Positions 16,773 through 25,604 are shown, numbered from the stretch's first letter. The stretch is 64,000 bases of DNA from DASQFQ01 sp963730115 (GCA_963730115.1 CAVSQM010000010.1:92673-156672), one strand, 5' to 3'. A program made the numbers and translations. The notes: a model not told the origin generated them from the sequence alone.

Positions 16773-18410
16773 GTGGAACTCGCGACCGCCGCCAAGCGCC
16801 GCAAGCGCAAGAAGAAGAAGTCGCGCTGCACGCCCGCAAAGCGCAAGCCGCTGGCCAAGAAGAAGAAGGCGAAGCGGTCATCCGCCGAGGCCGAGGCGAC
16901 CGCCGCCGCGCGCAAGAAGCGCCGGCGCAAGAAGCGCCCGGTCTGCAAGCCGAAGAAGAAGCGCAAGCCCGGCGGCGGCACGCACCCCGCCGCGACCCGC
17001 CCGGCGACGCCGCCCGCGCCCGGGCCCGCCGCGCCGGTCCCGCCCGCCCCGCCGGCGCCCACGCTGGCGGTCATCAACTCGCCGATCGCCGTCTACACCG
17101 GCCCGTTCGGCACCGCCCAGGCCGAGCGCCTGCTGTGGCGCGCCGGCTTCGGCCCGCGGCCCGGCCAGGCCGCCGAGGTGGCCAAGCTCGGGCTCGAGAA
17201 GGCCGTGCTCGCGCTCACCCGCCCGACCGGCACGGCGCCGATGGACGGCCCCACGCCGAACGACGGCGGCGATCCGCTCGAGCCCTACGACCGCTGGGGC
17301 CACGACCTCCTGTTCTGGCTCGACCGCATGGTCCGCTCGCGCCACCAGCTGATCGAGCGGCTCTCGCTCGTGTTCCACGACTGGTTCGCGACCTCCAACG
17401 ACGCGGTCGGCTCGAGCCGGTTCATGCTCGACCAGACCAACCTGTTCCGCGCCCACGGGCTGCGCAACTTCAAGGTCATGGTCAGGGCGATCACGCAGGA
17501 CCCGGCGATGATCCTGTTCCTCGACCAGGCGTCGAACCGCAAGCACCAGATCAACGAGAACTACGCCCGCGAGCTGATGGAGCTGTTCACGCTCGGCGCC
17601 GACCGCGGGGCCTACACCGAGGACGACGTGCGCGAGCTGGCGCGCTCGCTCAGCGGGTGGGACTACGACTGGAACGGCACGCTCGGCGCGCACAACTTCC
17701 ACTGGGACGAGCAGGACCGCTGGGACCCGGGCTTCAAGACCGTGTTCGGCCAGCGCGGCCGCTGGACGTGGGAGGACGGCTGCCGGATGGTCGTCGACCA
17801 CCGGCTGCACCCGTCGTTCTTCGTCTCGAAGCTGTGGAGCTACTTCATCCCGACGGCGCCGGACGCCGGCACCGCGGCCAAGCTCGAGGCGCTCTACAAG
17901 GGCTCGGGCTACGAGATCCGCCCGGTGCTCGAGGCGATCCTGACCTCCAAGGCGCTCTACGAGGGGCCGCGGATGGTCAAGCCGCCGACGGTGTTCGTGG
18001 CCGGCATGCTGCGGGCGCGCAAGCGCGGGATCACCACCAACGCGTGGTCGTGGGCGCTGCCCGGCGCCGGCCAGCGCCTCTACTACCCGCCGGACGTCGC
18101 GGGCTGGGACGACAAGCGCTGGCTCGATACCAACACGACGCTCGGGCGCTGGGAGGCGGTCGTGGTCGCGCTCGACGACGACACCGAGGCGCCCGGCTCC
18201 AACGCGTACCCGGAGGAGACCGCGGCCCAGGCGCTGGCGAAGGCGCGCGCGTTCTGGGGCAATCCCAACCTCACCGCTCCCGCCGTGGCCGCGCTCAACA
18301 GCTTCGCCAACGCCGCCATCCCGTCCACCGCCGCGCCGTGGCTGCGCGCGCAGCGCCAGAACGCGCTGCGGCAGCTGATCGCCGGCTCTCCCGACTACCA
18401 AACGAGCTGA
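16773..18410 (+). CDS. DUF1800 secreted protein with Lys/Arg-rich N-terminus
   Basis: 545 residues. DUF1800 proteins, usually paired with DUF1501 proteins, are exported proteins of unknown function common in Planctomycetes and Actinobacteria. The family blocks here are AERLLWRAGFGPRPGQ, RLSLVFHDWFATSND, RELMELFTLGADRGAYTEDD, RELARSLSGWDYD and VAGWDDKRWLDTNTTLGRWE. The N-terminus contains about 100 residues dominated by Lys and Arg (KRRKRKKKKSR and KKRRRKKRPVCKPKKKRK) and then a Pro/Ala hinge. No clear hydrophobic signal peptide follows the GTG at 16773. An undetected upstream frameshift could hide one. It is translated one base upstream of the DUF1501 gene. Confidence 0.8.
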   Translation: MELATAAKRRKRKKKKSRCTPAKRKPLAKKKKAKRSSAEAEATAAARKKRRRKKRPVCKPKKKRKPGGGTHPAATRPATPPAPGPAAPVPPAPPAPTLAVINSPIAVYTGPFGTAQAERLLWRAGFGPRPGQAAEVAKLGLEKAVLALTRPTGTAPMDGPTPNDGGDPLEPYDRWGHDLLFWLDRMVRSRHQLIERLSLVFHDWFATSNDAVGSSRFMLDQTNLFRAHGLRNFKVMVRAITQDPAMILFLDQASNRKHQINENYARELMELFTLGADRGAYTEDDVRELARSLSGWDYDWNGTLGAHNFHWDEQDRWDPGFKTVFGQRGRWTWEDGCRMVVDHRLHPSFFVSKLWSYFIPTAPDAGTAAKLEALYKGSGYEIRPVLEAILTSKALYEGPRMVKPPTVFVAGMLRARKRGITTNAWSWALPGAGQRLYYPPDVAGWDDKRWLDTNTTLGRWEAVVVALDDDTEAPGSNAYPEETAAQALAKARAFWGNPNLTAPAVAALNSFANAAIPSTAAPWLRAQRQNALRQLIAGSPDYQTS

Positions 18411-18411
18411 C

Positions 18412-19765
18412 ATGGCCTGCCACTGCGACGACTACTCGAAGGCCCAGGCCGGCCGCGGCCTGCGCGGCATCGAGCCCGGCATGCCGACGCCCGCCGGCAC
18501 GGGCCTCAACCGCCGTTCGTTCCTCGCCCGCGGCAGCGGCCTCGCGCTGTCGGTGTTCGGCGGCTCGATGCTCTCGCGCATGGCGTTCGAGGAGGGCATC
18601 GCGCGCGCCCAGGGCGGGTCGGCGTCGCCGGTCCTCGTCTCGATCTTCCTGTCCGGCGGGGTCGACTCGCTGTCGCTGCTCGCCCCGATCGGCGACCCGC
18701 GCTACGCGCAGCTGCGCCCCAACCTCGGCCTGACCGCGAGCGGCAACAGCGACGACGTCTTCACCGAGGACTCGCGGCTGCACTGGCACCCGAGCGCGGC
18801 GCCGCTGCGCGACCTGCACCGCGCGGGCAAGGTCTCGGTGATGCCGGCCATCGGCTACGGCGACCCCAACCAGTCGCACTTCACGTCGCGGCACTACTGG
18901 GAGGTCGGCGAGGTCAACCCGTACGGCCGCATCGGCTGGCTCGGCCGCTACCTCGACAAGTACGGCACCGCCGACAACCCGCTGCAGGGCCTCTCGCTCG
19001 ACTGGGACCTCGCGCCCGCGCTCGCCGCGTCCAAGGTGCCGGTGGCGGCCGTCTCCAACCCGGAGTACTTCTCGCTCAACTCCCGCGATGTGTGGGACGG
19101 CGGGATCCGCACGAAGCTGATCGACGCGCTGAAGGCGCAGGGCACGCTCGCCACCGACGACCCGGAGCTCAAGAGCGCCCGCAACGCCGCGCGCCAGACG
19201 GTCGGCCTGCGCGCTCAGCTCCAGGGCCTGCAGGGCACGGACGCGCCGTGGCAGGCCGCGGTCGCCTACCCGAGCGAGGACGGCTTCGCGCGCCGGCTGG
19301 CGGTGCTGGCCGAGATGCTCGACATGGGGCTGCCGATGAAGGTCGTCGCGCTCGACGCCAACGGCGGCTACGACACCCACGACAACCAGAACGGCTCGCT
19401 GCCCGGCGACCTGGCGCTGTTCTCGCAGTCGCTCGCCGCCTTCCAGGCCGACCTCGAGGCGCGCGGCCTCGCCGACCGGGTGCTGATCAACGTGTGGAGC
19501 GAGTTCGGGCGGCGCCCGGAGGAGAACGGCAGCGGCACCGACCACGGCGCGGCCGGCATCTCGCTGGTCATCGGCACGCAGGCGACGCGGCACGATGGTC
19601 GGCGAGTTCCCCGGCCTCGCGACGCTCGACGAGGACGACAACCTCCGCCACACGACCGACTTCCGCGCCGTCTACTGCTCGCTGCTCGAGCAGTGGCTCG
19701 ACGTCGACGCGGCGGGGATCATCCCCAGCGCGTCGTCGTTCGCGCGCCCCGCGCTGGTGCGATGA
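18412..19765 (+). CDS. DUF1501 exported protein, Tat-type signal (one frameshift)
   Basis: About 450 residues. The N-terminus has LNRRSFLARGSGLALSVFGG, a twin-arginine signal (RRSFL). The mature part shows the DUF1501/alkaline-phosphatase-like core: SIFLSGGVDSLSLLAP, TSRHYWEVGEV, VALDANGGYDTHDNQNG and INVWSEFGRRPEENGSGTDH, where a His after the GSGTD run is part of the conserved metal site. An apparent deletion near 19591 shifts the frame. The restored C-terminus reads MVGEFPGLATLDEDDNLRHT and ends FARPALVR at 19765. The stop overlaps the ATG of the cupredoxin gene (ATGA). Together with DUF1800 it is a characteristic export pair; the molecular function is not established. Confidence 0.85.
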
Positions 19766-20424
19766 AGCGCTGGCGGTCCTGCTGATCGCGCTGCTGGCGG
19801 TGGGCGGGGCCGTCCCGGTCGTCGACGCCAAGCCGAAGCCGACCAAGCAGCAGCAGCGCTGCCTGAAGGCGGCGAAGAAGCAGTACAAGAAGGCGAAGCA
19901 GGCGAGCCGAAAGCATTCGAAGGCGACGCGCAGGCGCGCGAGCATGAAGCGCGCGAAGGCGAAGCTGAAGCAGGCGCGCAAGCGCTGCCTGCGCCGCAAG
20001 ACGACGGCTTCGCCCGGCACGCCCGGCGGGCCGGCGGGCGCCGCGCCCTCGGCGCCCGGAGCGCCCGCGCCTTCCACGCCGGACCCGACGCCCGACGATC
20101 CCGGCGGGCCGACGCTCCCCGACGACCCGTCCGGCGGCGGCCGCTCGATCCAGGTCCAGTCCGGCGAGTTCTACCTGCGGCTCTCGCGCGCGTCGGTGCT
20201 GGCGGGCGACGTGCGCGTCGAGTTCGACAACTCCCGCGGCGAGGATCCGCACGACCTCAAGCTCGCCAAGGGCACGCGACCTCCACAGCTTCGACGAGCA
20301 GCCCTCGGGCGGCGTCACGGCCAAGACGCTGCACCTTTCGAAGGGCACCTGGCAGCTGTTCTGCGCCCTCCAGGACCACGCCGCGCGCGGGATGAGCGCC
20401 GAGCTGAAGGTCACCGCGGGCTGA
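19762..20424 (+). CDS. Secreted cupredoxin with Lys-rich region (two frameshifts)
   Basis: About 218 residues, reconstructed across indels near 19776 and 20276. A signal peptide (LLIALLAVGGAVPVVDA) is followed by about 60 residues extremely rich in Lys/Arg with two Cys (QQQRCLKAAKKQYKKAK to RKRCLRRK), a Pro/Gly linker and a cupredoxin domain. The type-1 copper ligands are visible: His in EDPHDLKLA, then Cys, His and Met in FCALQDHAARGM (C-x4-H-x4-M). It probably carries electrons outside the membrane. It lies in one operon with DUF1800 and DUF1501. The basic stretch resembles the DUF1800 N-terminus, so both may bind the same acidic surface polymer. Confidence 0.78.
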
Positions 20425-20455
20425 GGCCCGCGCCGGTTCCGTCGGGCGCGGCGGC

Positions 20456-20461
20456 TAGCTT
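20456..20461 (+). promoter_or_regulatory. Putative -10 box TAGCTT of the helicase gene
   Basis: The hexamer ends 12 nt before the ATG at 20474, in the short gap after the cupredoxin stop. Confidence 0.3.
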
Positions 20462-20473
20462 GCGCCGCCGTTC

Positions 20474-22078
20474 ATGCCGGTCCGCACGCTCCCCGCGTGG
20501 CCCGCCGGCCGCCCTCTGCGTTCCTGGCAGGAGGAGGCCGTCGCGGCCGTGCTCGCCCATCCCCAGCGCTCCTTCCTCGCCTCCGCGACGCCCGCGGCGG
20601 GCAAGACGACGTTCGGGCTGCACGTCGCGCACCGGATGCTGGCCGAGGGCCGGGTCGGGCGCGTCTGCATCGTCGCGCCGACCACCCACATCGCCCGCCA
20701 GTGGGCCGCCGACGCCGCCCGCTACGGGCTCGACGTCGAGCCCAACCGCCCCAACGCGGCCGGGCCCGAGCCGCGCGACCGCCACGGCGTCGCGGTGACC
20801 TACCAGACGCTCGCGGCCGGCCCGAAGGTCCACCGGCGGCGCTGCGAGGACGTGCCGACGCTCCTGCTCGCCGACGAGCCGCACCACATGGGCGACCAGG
20901 CCGCGTGGGGCCGCAGCGCGCAGGCCGCGTTCGAGGGCGCGCGCTTCCGCCTGCTGCTGTCCGGCACCCCGTTCCGCTCCGACAACACGCCGATCCCGTG
21001 GATCGCCTACGACGAGGACGGCGTCTCGCGCGCCGACTACGCGTACGGCTACACCGACGCGCTGCTCGACGGCGTCTGCCGCCCGGTGACGTTCCACACC
21101 TACGACGGCGACATGGAGTGGATGTCCGACGGCCGCCGCCGGCGCGCGGACTTCTCGGTCGGCCTGCCCGCCGCCGAGGCCGCCCGCCGCCTCCGCACCG
21201 CGCTCGATCCCGAGGGCGACTGGATCACGCAGGTGCTGCGCGACGCCGACGCCCGACTGACCGATCTGCGCGCCGGCCCGCACCGCGACGCCGGCGGGCT
21301 CGTGGTGGCGATCGACATGGAGCACGCCGACCGGCTCGCCGAGCGGCTGGCGCGGATCTCCGGCGAGCGGCCGGAGATCGTGACGTCCGAGACGGCGGGC
21401 GCCTCGGAGCGGATCGCGCGCTTCGCCGCCGGCAGCGGCCGTTGGCTGGTCTCGGTGCTGATGGTCTCCGAGGGCGTCGACGTGCCGCGGCTGCGGGTCG
21501 GCGTCTACGCGACGACGGCGCGCACCGAGCTGTTCTTCCGCCAGGTGGTCGGGCGCTTCGTGCGGCGGACGCCGGCGCCGCGCGAGCAGATGTCGCACGT
21601 CTTCCTCGCCTCCGACCCGCGGCTCAAGCAGCTCGCCGCCCAGATCGAGGAGGAGCGCAACCACGCGCTCGAGCAGCTGGCCGAGGGCGAGGCGGTGGCC
21701 GAGCAGCGCGAGCGCGCGGAGGCCACCGAGGCGTTCCGCGCCCTGTGGTCGAGCGCCCGCCGCGACGACGACGTGCTCCAGACCACGGCGCCCGGCGAGG
21801 CGCTGCAGCTGTTCGCCGACGCCGCGCCCGCCGCGGCGCCCGCTCCGGTCCTGACCACCACGGCGCCGGTCATCGAGTCGCGGCAGGACCGCCGCGAGCA
21901 GCTGCGCGACGAGCGCCGCGCCCTCGTCGCCGCCGTGTCCCGCCGCACCGGGGAGTCGCACCGGGTCATCCACGGGCGCGTCAACCGCGAGACGGGCGCC
22001 CGCTCGGTGACCGCGGCGAGCGTCGAGCAGCTCGAGCGCGGCAACCGCCTGCTCGAGCGCCAGGCCAAGCGTCGATAG
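20474..22078 (+). CDS. SF2-family DEAD/DEAH-like helicase or translocase
   Basis: 534 residues. The motifs are ordered as in SF2: LRSWQEEAVAAVLAHP (Q-like), SATPAAGKTTFGLHVA (Walker A), VCIVAPTTHIARQWA (Ia), LLLADEPHHMGD (Walker B, DEPH), LLLSGTPFRSD (III), LVVAIDMEHADRLAERLA (IV), SVLMVSEGVDVPRLRVGVYA (V) and FFRQVVGRFVRR (VI, Arg finger). A long C-terminal alpha-helical tail (about 400-534) is not assigned. No nuclease, methylase or phage protein lies nearby, so it is not an obvious restriction or defence gene. It resembles the helicase parts of DNA-repair or type III restriction proteins. It is first of a small unit with two short genes. Confidence 0.85.
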   Translation: MPVRTLPAWPAGRPLRSWQEEAVAAVLAHPQRSFLASATPAAGKTTFGLHVAHRMLAEGRVGRVCIVAPTTHIARQWAADAARYGLDVEPNRPNAAGPEPRDRHGVAVTYQTLAAGPKVHRRRCEDVPTLLLADEPHHMGDQAAWGRSAQAAFEGARFRLLLSGTPFRSDNTPIPWIAYDEDGVSRADYAYGYTDALLDGVCRPVTFHTYDGDMEWMSDGRRRRADFSVGLPAAEAARRLRTALDPEGDWITQVLRDADARLTDLRAGPHRDAGGLVVAIDMEHADRLAERLARISGERPEIVTSETAGASERIARFAAGSGRWLVSVLMVSEGVDVPRLRVGVYATTARTELFFRQVVGRFVRRTPAPREQMSHVFLASDPRLKQLAAQIEEERNHALEQLAEGEAVAEQRERAEATEAFRALWSSARRDDDVLQTTAPGEALQLFADAAPAAAPAPVLTTTAPVIESRQDRREQLRDERRALVAAVSRRTGESHRVIHGRVNRETGARSVTAASVEQLERGNRLLERQAKRR

Positions 22079-22081
22079 CCT
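22076..22081 (+). promoter_or_regulatory. Putative -10 box TAGCCT formed by the helicase stop codon
   Basis: TAGCCT begins with the TAG stop of the helicase gene and ends 7 nt before the next ATG, so the downstream gene could be made from a leaderless transcript. Confidence 0.35.
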
Positions 22082-22088
22082 CCGCGCC

Positions 22089-22379
22089 ATGGCGGACGAC
22101 GACGGACTCGACGCGCTCTCCTCGAAGGAGCTCCACGACATGGCGGTGAAGCGGGCGCGGCGGCACCTCGACGCGAAGTTCTTCTACCGGATGATGAAGC
22201 TGCTCCCGGTCGCCGAGAGCGCCGCCGGCCAGTACGAGAAGTCGGACGACGACATGCTGCGCCTGAGCGCGCACTTCGACGACATCAGCGATTCCGGCAA
22301 GGGCGAGGTCGGCGACCTGATGCGGCCGTACTACCTCGAGTACCTGAGGGAGCACGGCGTCACCGCGGATGCTTCCTGA
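22089..22379 (+). CDS. Small conserved-looking hypothetical protein
   Basis: 96 residues, mostly helical and charged (SSKELHDMAVKRARRHLDAK, FFYRMMKLLPVAESAAGQYE, acidic DDDM). No signal peptide and no known family. It lies 10 bp after the helicase gene, and its 3' end overlaps the next gene by 11 bp, so the three genes are probably one unit. I cannot assign a function. Confidence 0.6.
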   Translation: MADDDGLDALSSKELHDMAVKRARRHLDAKFFYRMMKLLPVAESAAGQYEKSDDDMLRLSAHFDDISDSGKGEVGDLMRPYYLEYLREHGVTADAS

Positions 22380-22752
22380 CTGGCCGGAGGGCACCGTCGC
22401 GGTGCTGTCCACGGCCGGGCCACACGCGATCCCCGTCTCCACCGCCACTCGCGCGGGCGACGCGACGATCCACCTCGCACTCGCCCATTCACGCGACTCG
22501 CTGGCCCGCCTGCGCGAGGAGCCGCGCTGCGCGCTGACGATCCTGGCTGCGGGCGTCGCCGTGACCGCGTACGGCGCCGCCACGGTGGTCGGGGAGGGCG
22601 AGCGCGTCGTCTACGTGCGGCTCGACGTCGACGACGTCCAGGACCACGACCAGCCGACGTTCGAGCTCGACGATGGCGTCCGCTGGCACTGGACCGACGA
22701 CGACGCCGAGCGGGGCGACGCGGCGGTCCGCGAGCGCCTGCGGCAGCTCTAG
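22369..22752 (+). CDS. Pyridoxamine-phosphate-oxidase-like flavin-binding protein
   Basis: 127 residues resembling the FMN-binding split-barrel fold. It starts PEGTVAVLSTAGPHAIPVST, in which a strand-turn-strand follows the start, and continues LALAHSRDSLARLREEPRCA and VTAYGAATVVGEG. This matches the general order in Pfam Putative_PNPOx proteins (cofactor F420- or FMN-dependent reductases or haem-degrading relatives). Cofactor residues are not certain. The gene overlaps both neighbours: the small protein upstream and the convergent GAF/GGDEF gene by 4 bp. Confidence 0.65.
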   Translation: MLPDWPEGTVAVLSTAGPHAIPVSTATRAGDATIHLALAHSRDSLARLREEPRCALTILAAGVAVTAYGAATVVGEGERVVYVRLDVDDVQDHDQPTFELDDGVRWHWTDDDAERGDAAVRERLRQL

Positions 22753-24225
22753 TCGGCGGCGATCGTCATGTCGCGCCCGGCCGACTTGGCGGCGGCGAGC
22801 GCGTCGGCGCAGCGGGCGAGCAGCAGGTCGGCGGGCTCCTCGCCGTCCCAGCGGGCGACGCCGGCCGAGGCGGTCTGGCCGCGCGGCGTGGAGGCACGGA
22901 CGCGCTCGAGCACGTCGCACGCCTCGCCGAGCCCGCAGTCCGGGAGGAGCACGCCGAACTCGGCGCCCTCCAGGCGGGCGATCAGGTCGACCTCGCGCAG
23001 CTGCGCGCGCCAGGCGGACGAGGACTCCTTGACCAGGCGGTCGCCCTCCTGCTCGCCGCGGAGCATGTTGAACGCGCTCAGGTGGTCGAGGTCGATGACG
23101 GCGATCGAGACCGGCGCCTCGGAGCGGCGGGCGCGCGCGAGCTCGCGCGGCAGCTCGTCGTCCCAGGTCCGGCGGGTGCCGAGGCCGGTCAGCGGGTCCG
23201 ACAGCGCGAGCGCGCCGACGCGCGAGCGCAGCTCCTCGCGCTCGATCGCCACCGCGGCCTGGGCGGCCAGCAGCGCGAGCATGTCGGCGACCGCGTCGGG
23301 GATCGAGTCGACCGCGTGGCGCCAGATCAGGATCAGCACGCCGGCGATCTGGTCGCCGCGCAGCACCGGCTCGAACAGCGCCGAGCGCGCGCCGGTCGCC
23401 TCCACCAGCGGCGCCGCGAGCGCCGGGTGGGCGCGCGCGTCGGCCACGAAGTAGCTCTGGCGCGAGGTGAAGGCGCGGCTGCCGTACTCCGACTCCGGCC
23501 GCGGCTGGATCGTCACCGGCGCGATGTCGACGCCGACCATCGCCGTCGAGACGAACTCGCGGCCCGACGGCTCGAGCAGGAACGCGACCGGCGAGGAGGT
23601 GACCTCGCAGGCGGCGCGGCAGACGGCCGGGCGGGCGTCGCGGCTGCCCGGACAGCGCCTTGGTGACGCGGCCGAGCGCGGCCAGCCCGCGCGCGTGCTC
23701 GCGCAGCGTCTCCGACATCCGCTGCAGGTCGCGCGTGGAGCTCTCGCGCTCGAGCTCGGACGACAGCACGCGGGCGAGCACCGCGAACAGCTGCTCGTCG
23801 GCGTCGCTGAAGCGCGACGGCGTCCGCGACAGCGCGGCGAGGCTGCCGACCCGGGTCTGGTCGGAGAGCTCGAGCGGGACGCCGAGGTAGGAGACGGCGC
23901 CGAGCTGCTGCTGGATGTCGAGCGTCGCGTAGGCGGGGTGGGCGGCGAGGTCGTCGCAGCGGCGCGGGCCCATGTCGTCGGCCATGCGGCCGCAGTAGGA
24001 GTCGCGCAGCGGCGTCGCCTGGTTGGCCTGCAGGCCGAAGGTCTCGCCCCCGCGGGTGTCGACGATGCGGTGCACGTTGTGGCCGCGGTCGAGGTGGGAG
24101 AGGAAGAGCGTGGCGTCGGGCAGGTGCGACTCGAGCAGGTCGAGCACCGAACGCGTGGCGTCCGCGAACGACCGGTAGGAGGCGGTCGTGGCGACCGAGG
24201 CGGCCTGGATGGCTCCGACGTCCAT
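22749..24225 (-). CDS. GAF-domain protein with degenerate GGDEF domain (one frameshift)
   Basis: About 490 residues. Residues about 10-170 resemble a GAF domain (LDLLESHLPDATLFLSHLDR, SYCGRMADDMGPRRCDDLAA). A second GAF-like region follows, then about 330-490 a GGDEF fold: LALSDPLTGLGTRRTWDDEL, VIDLDHLSAFN and ASAGVARWDGE. The catalytic loop reads LEGAEFGVLL, that is EGAEF where active diguanylate cyclases have GG[D/E]EF, so cyclase activity is doubtful. An extra G near 23650 breaks the frame. The restored frame reads RVTKALSGSRDARPAV. ATG 24225 has a GGAGG-type ribosome site. The protein may sense light, redox or ligand and act by binding rather than synthesis. Confidence 0.75.
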
Positions 24226-24280
24226 GTGCCCTCCATTGTTGACGAAAAGCACGAGGAAGGGGGCCAGGCCCAGACGAAAG

Positions 24281-24286
24281 TACGAT
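24281..24286 (+). promoter_or_regulatory. Putative -10 box TACGAT of the FAH-family gene
   Basis: TACGAT ends 8 nt before the ATG at 24295. It lies in the 69-bp gap shared with the divergent GAF/GGDEF gene. Confidence 0.4.
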
Positions 24287-24294
24287 GCCCCGCC

Positions 24295-25086
24295 ATGCGC
24301 CTGGCCACCTTTCTTACCCCGGACGGCACCGAGCGCGCGGGGGAGGTCCGCGACGACGTCGTGGTCGCCCTCGCGGAGGGCTCCGTGCTCGACCGCCTCG
24401 CCTCCGGCGACACGACCGCCGCCACCGGCGAGGAGTTCGCGCTCGCCGACGTCACCCTGCTCGCCCCCGTCCCGCGCCCGCGGGCGATCTTCGGGATCGG
24501 GCTCAACTACGCGAAGCACGCCGCCGAGACCGGCAAGGAGCCGCCCGAGCAGCCGATGGTGTTCATGAAGCTCCCGAGCTCGAGCGTCTCGGGCTTCGGC
24601 ACCGTCGAGGTCCCCGCGGCGGCCGGCCAGCGGCTCGACTACGAGGCCGAGCTCGTCGTGGTCAGCGGGGGCGGCACGACGATCGCCGGCTACGCCGTCG
24701 CCGACGACCTCTCGGCCCGCGACCTCCAGAAGCGCGAGACCCAGTGGACGCGCGCCAAGGGCTTCGACGGCTCGTGCCCGTGGGGTCCGTGGATCACCAC
24801 CGCCGACGAGGTCGAGGACGCGCAGGCGCTGCGGATCGGCTCACAGGTCAACGGCGAGGTGCGGCAGGACTCCTCGACGGCGGACCTGATCTTCGGCCCG
24901 CAGGCGCTGATCGACTTCCTCGCCGAGACGATCACCCTCGAGCCCGGCGACATCGTGTTGACCGGCACGCCCGAGGGCGTCGGCCAGGCGATGGACCCGC
25001 CGCGCTTCCTGGCCGACGGCGACGTGGTGCGGATCGAGGTCGAGGCGCTCGGCGTGCTCGAGCACACGATCGCTGTGCGGGGCTAA
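24295..25086 (+). CDS. Fumarylacetoacetate hydrolase family protein
   Basis: 263 residues with the FAH fold. The N-terminal module is MRLATFLTPDGTERAG. The catalytic module has IFGIGLNYAKHAAETGKEPP, the metal-binding ELVVVSGG following LDYEAE, the VADDLSARDLQ motif, KGFDGSCPWGPWI and GDIVLTGTPEGVG. Family members cleave or decarboxylate acylpyruvates and 2-oxo acids from aromatic catabolism, using Mg2+. Which substrate is used here is not visible, and no aromatic operon surrounds it. The TAA stop directly abuts the palindromic element copy B. A leaderless promoter box precedes the start. Confidence 0.92.
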   Translation: MRLATFLTPDGTERAGEVRDDVVVALAEGSVLDRLASGDTTAATGEEFALADVTLLAPVPRPRAIFGIGLNYAKHAAETGKEPPEQPMVFMKLPSSSVSGFGTVEVPAAAGQRLDYEAELVVVSGGGTTIAGYAVADDLSARDLQKRETQWTRAKGFDGSCPWGPWITTADEVEDAQALRIGSQVNGEVRQDSSTADLIFGPQALIDFLAETITLEPGDIVLTGTPEGVGQAMDPPRFLADGDVVRIEVEALGVLEHTIAVRG

Positions 25087-25273
25087 GCGTCGGCGGCGGC
25101 GCCACCGAACGTCAACACCGGGCCGGGTAAGCGCGGGTTCGAACCGCCGCGGAGCCCACGAGTGTCGTCTCGATGGGCTGTGGGCCTATCGAGACGACTT
25201 TCGTGCCGCCCTGGCCTCGGACCCGTCTCCTACCCAGCCAGACCTTGACGTTCGGCGGCACTGCCGCGGACGC
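25087..25273. repeat. Large palindromic element, copy B (about 187 bp)
   Basis: Same structure as 14105-14293: GCGTCGGCGGC, GAACGTCAA, then GTGTCGTCTCGAT at the centre, with the inverse on the right as TATCGAGACGACTTTCGTG, CTACCCAGCC, TTGACGTTC and GACGC. The left arm is more diverged than the right (CCGGGCCGGGTAAGCGCGGG against the consensus GGCTGGGTAGGGAGCGGG). It begins one base after the FAH-family stop and ends 7 bases before the convergent small secreted gene's stop. The whole intergenic gap is the element. Confidence 0.85.
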
Positions 25274-25280
25274 CAGAGTC

Positions 25281-25604
25281 CTACAACCCGAAGTAGCCCT
25301 TCGCGAGGCGGCGACCCTTCTTGCAGCGGACGGTCAGCCCCTGGTTCGGGTTGCGGCACACGTAGCCGTCGACCTTGATCTTTGGGCAGTAGCCGCCCGA
25401 GCAGCGGGACGAGGCCTTGTCGAACCAGCGGTCGATCAGCGCGATCCCGCGCTTGCAGCTGATCCGGCTCGTGGAGATCGTCGCCGCGGAGGTCTCGGAG
25501 CCCGACCCCACCGGGTGGCGGCCGCAGCGCGCCGCGGAGGCGCTGCTCGGCAGCAGCGCGGCGAGCGTCAGCACCGCGAGCCCGACGACCAGCGCGGGCC
25601 GCAT
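25281..25604 (-). CDS. Small secreted Cys-rich basic protein
   Basis: 107 residues. A signal peptide (RPALVVGLAVLTLAALLPSS, cleavage near ASA-ARC) is followed by a mature chain of about 80 residues with six to seven Cys (ARCGRH, RISCKRG, RCSGGYCPKI, YVCRNP, VRCKKG) and a net positive charge. The pattern suits disulfides. The ATG overlaps the ClpP stop (TGATG), so translation is coupled. Family unknown. It could be a secreted peptide, an inhibitor or a small surface protein. Confidence 0.75.
   Translation of the reverse strand: MRPALVVGLAVLTLAALLPSSASAARCGRHPVGSGSETSAATISTSRISCKRGIALIDRWFDKASSRCSGGYCPKIKVDGYVCRNPNQGLTVRCKKGRRLAKGYFGL

Noticed and set aside
16773..17000. Nuclear-localisation-like or histone-like DNA-binding tract in DUF1800
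   Set aside because: The protein family is exported; basic composition alone does not make it a DNA-binding protein.
20474..22078. Type III restriction enzyme or anti-phage helicase
   Set aside because: No methylase, nuclease or other defence partner is encoded within reach, and the C-terminal part is not a known nuclease.
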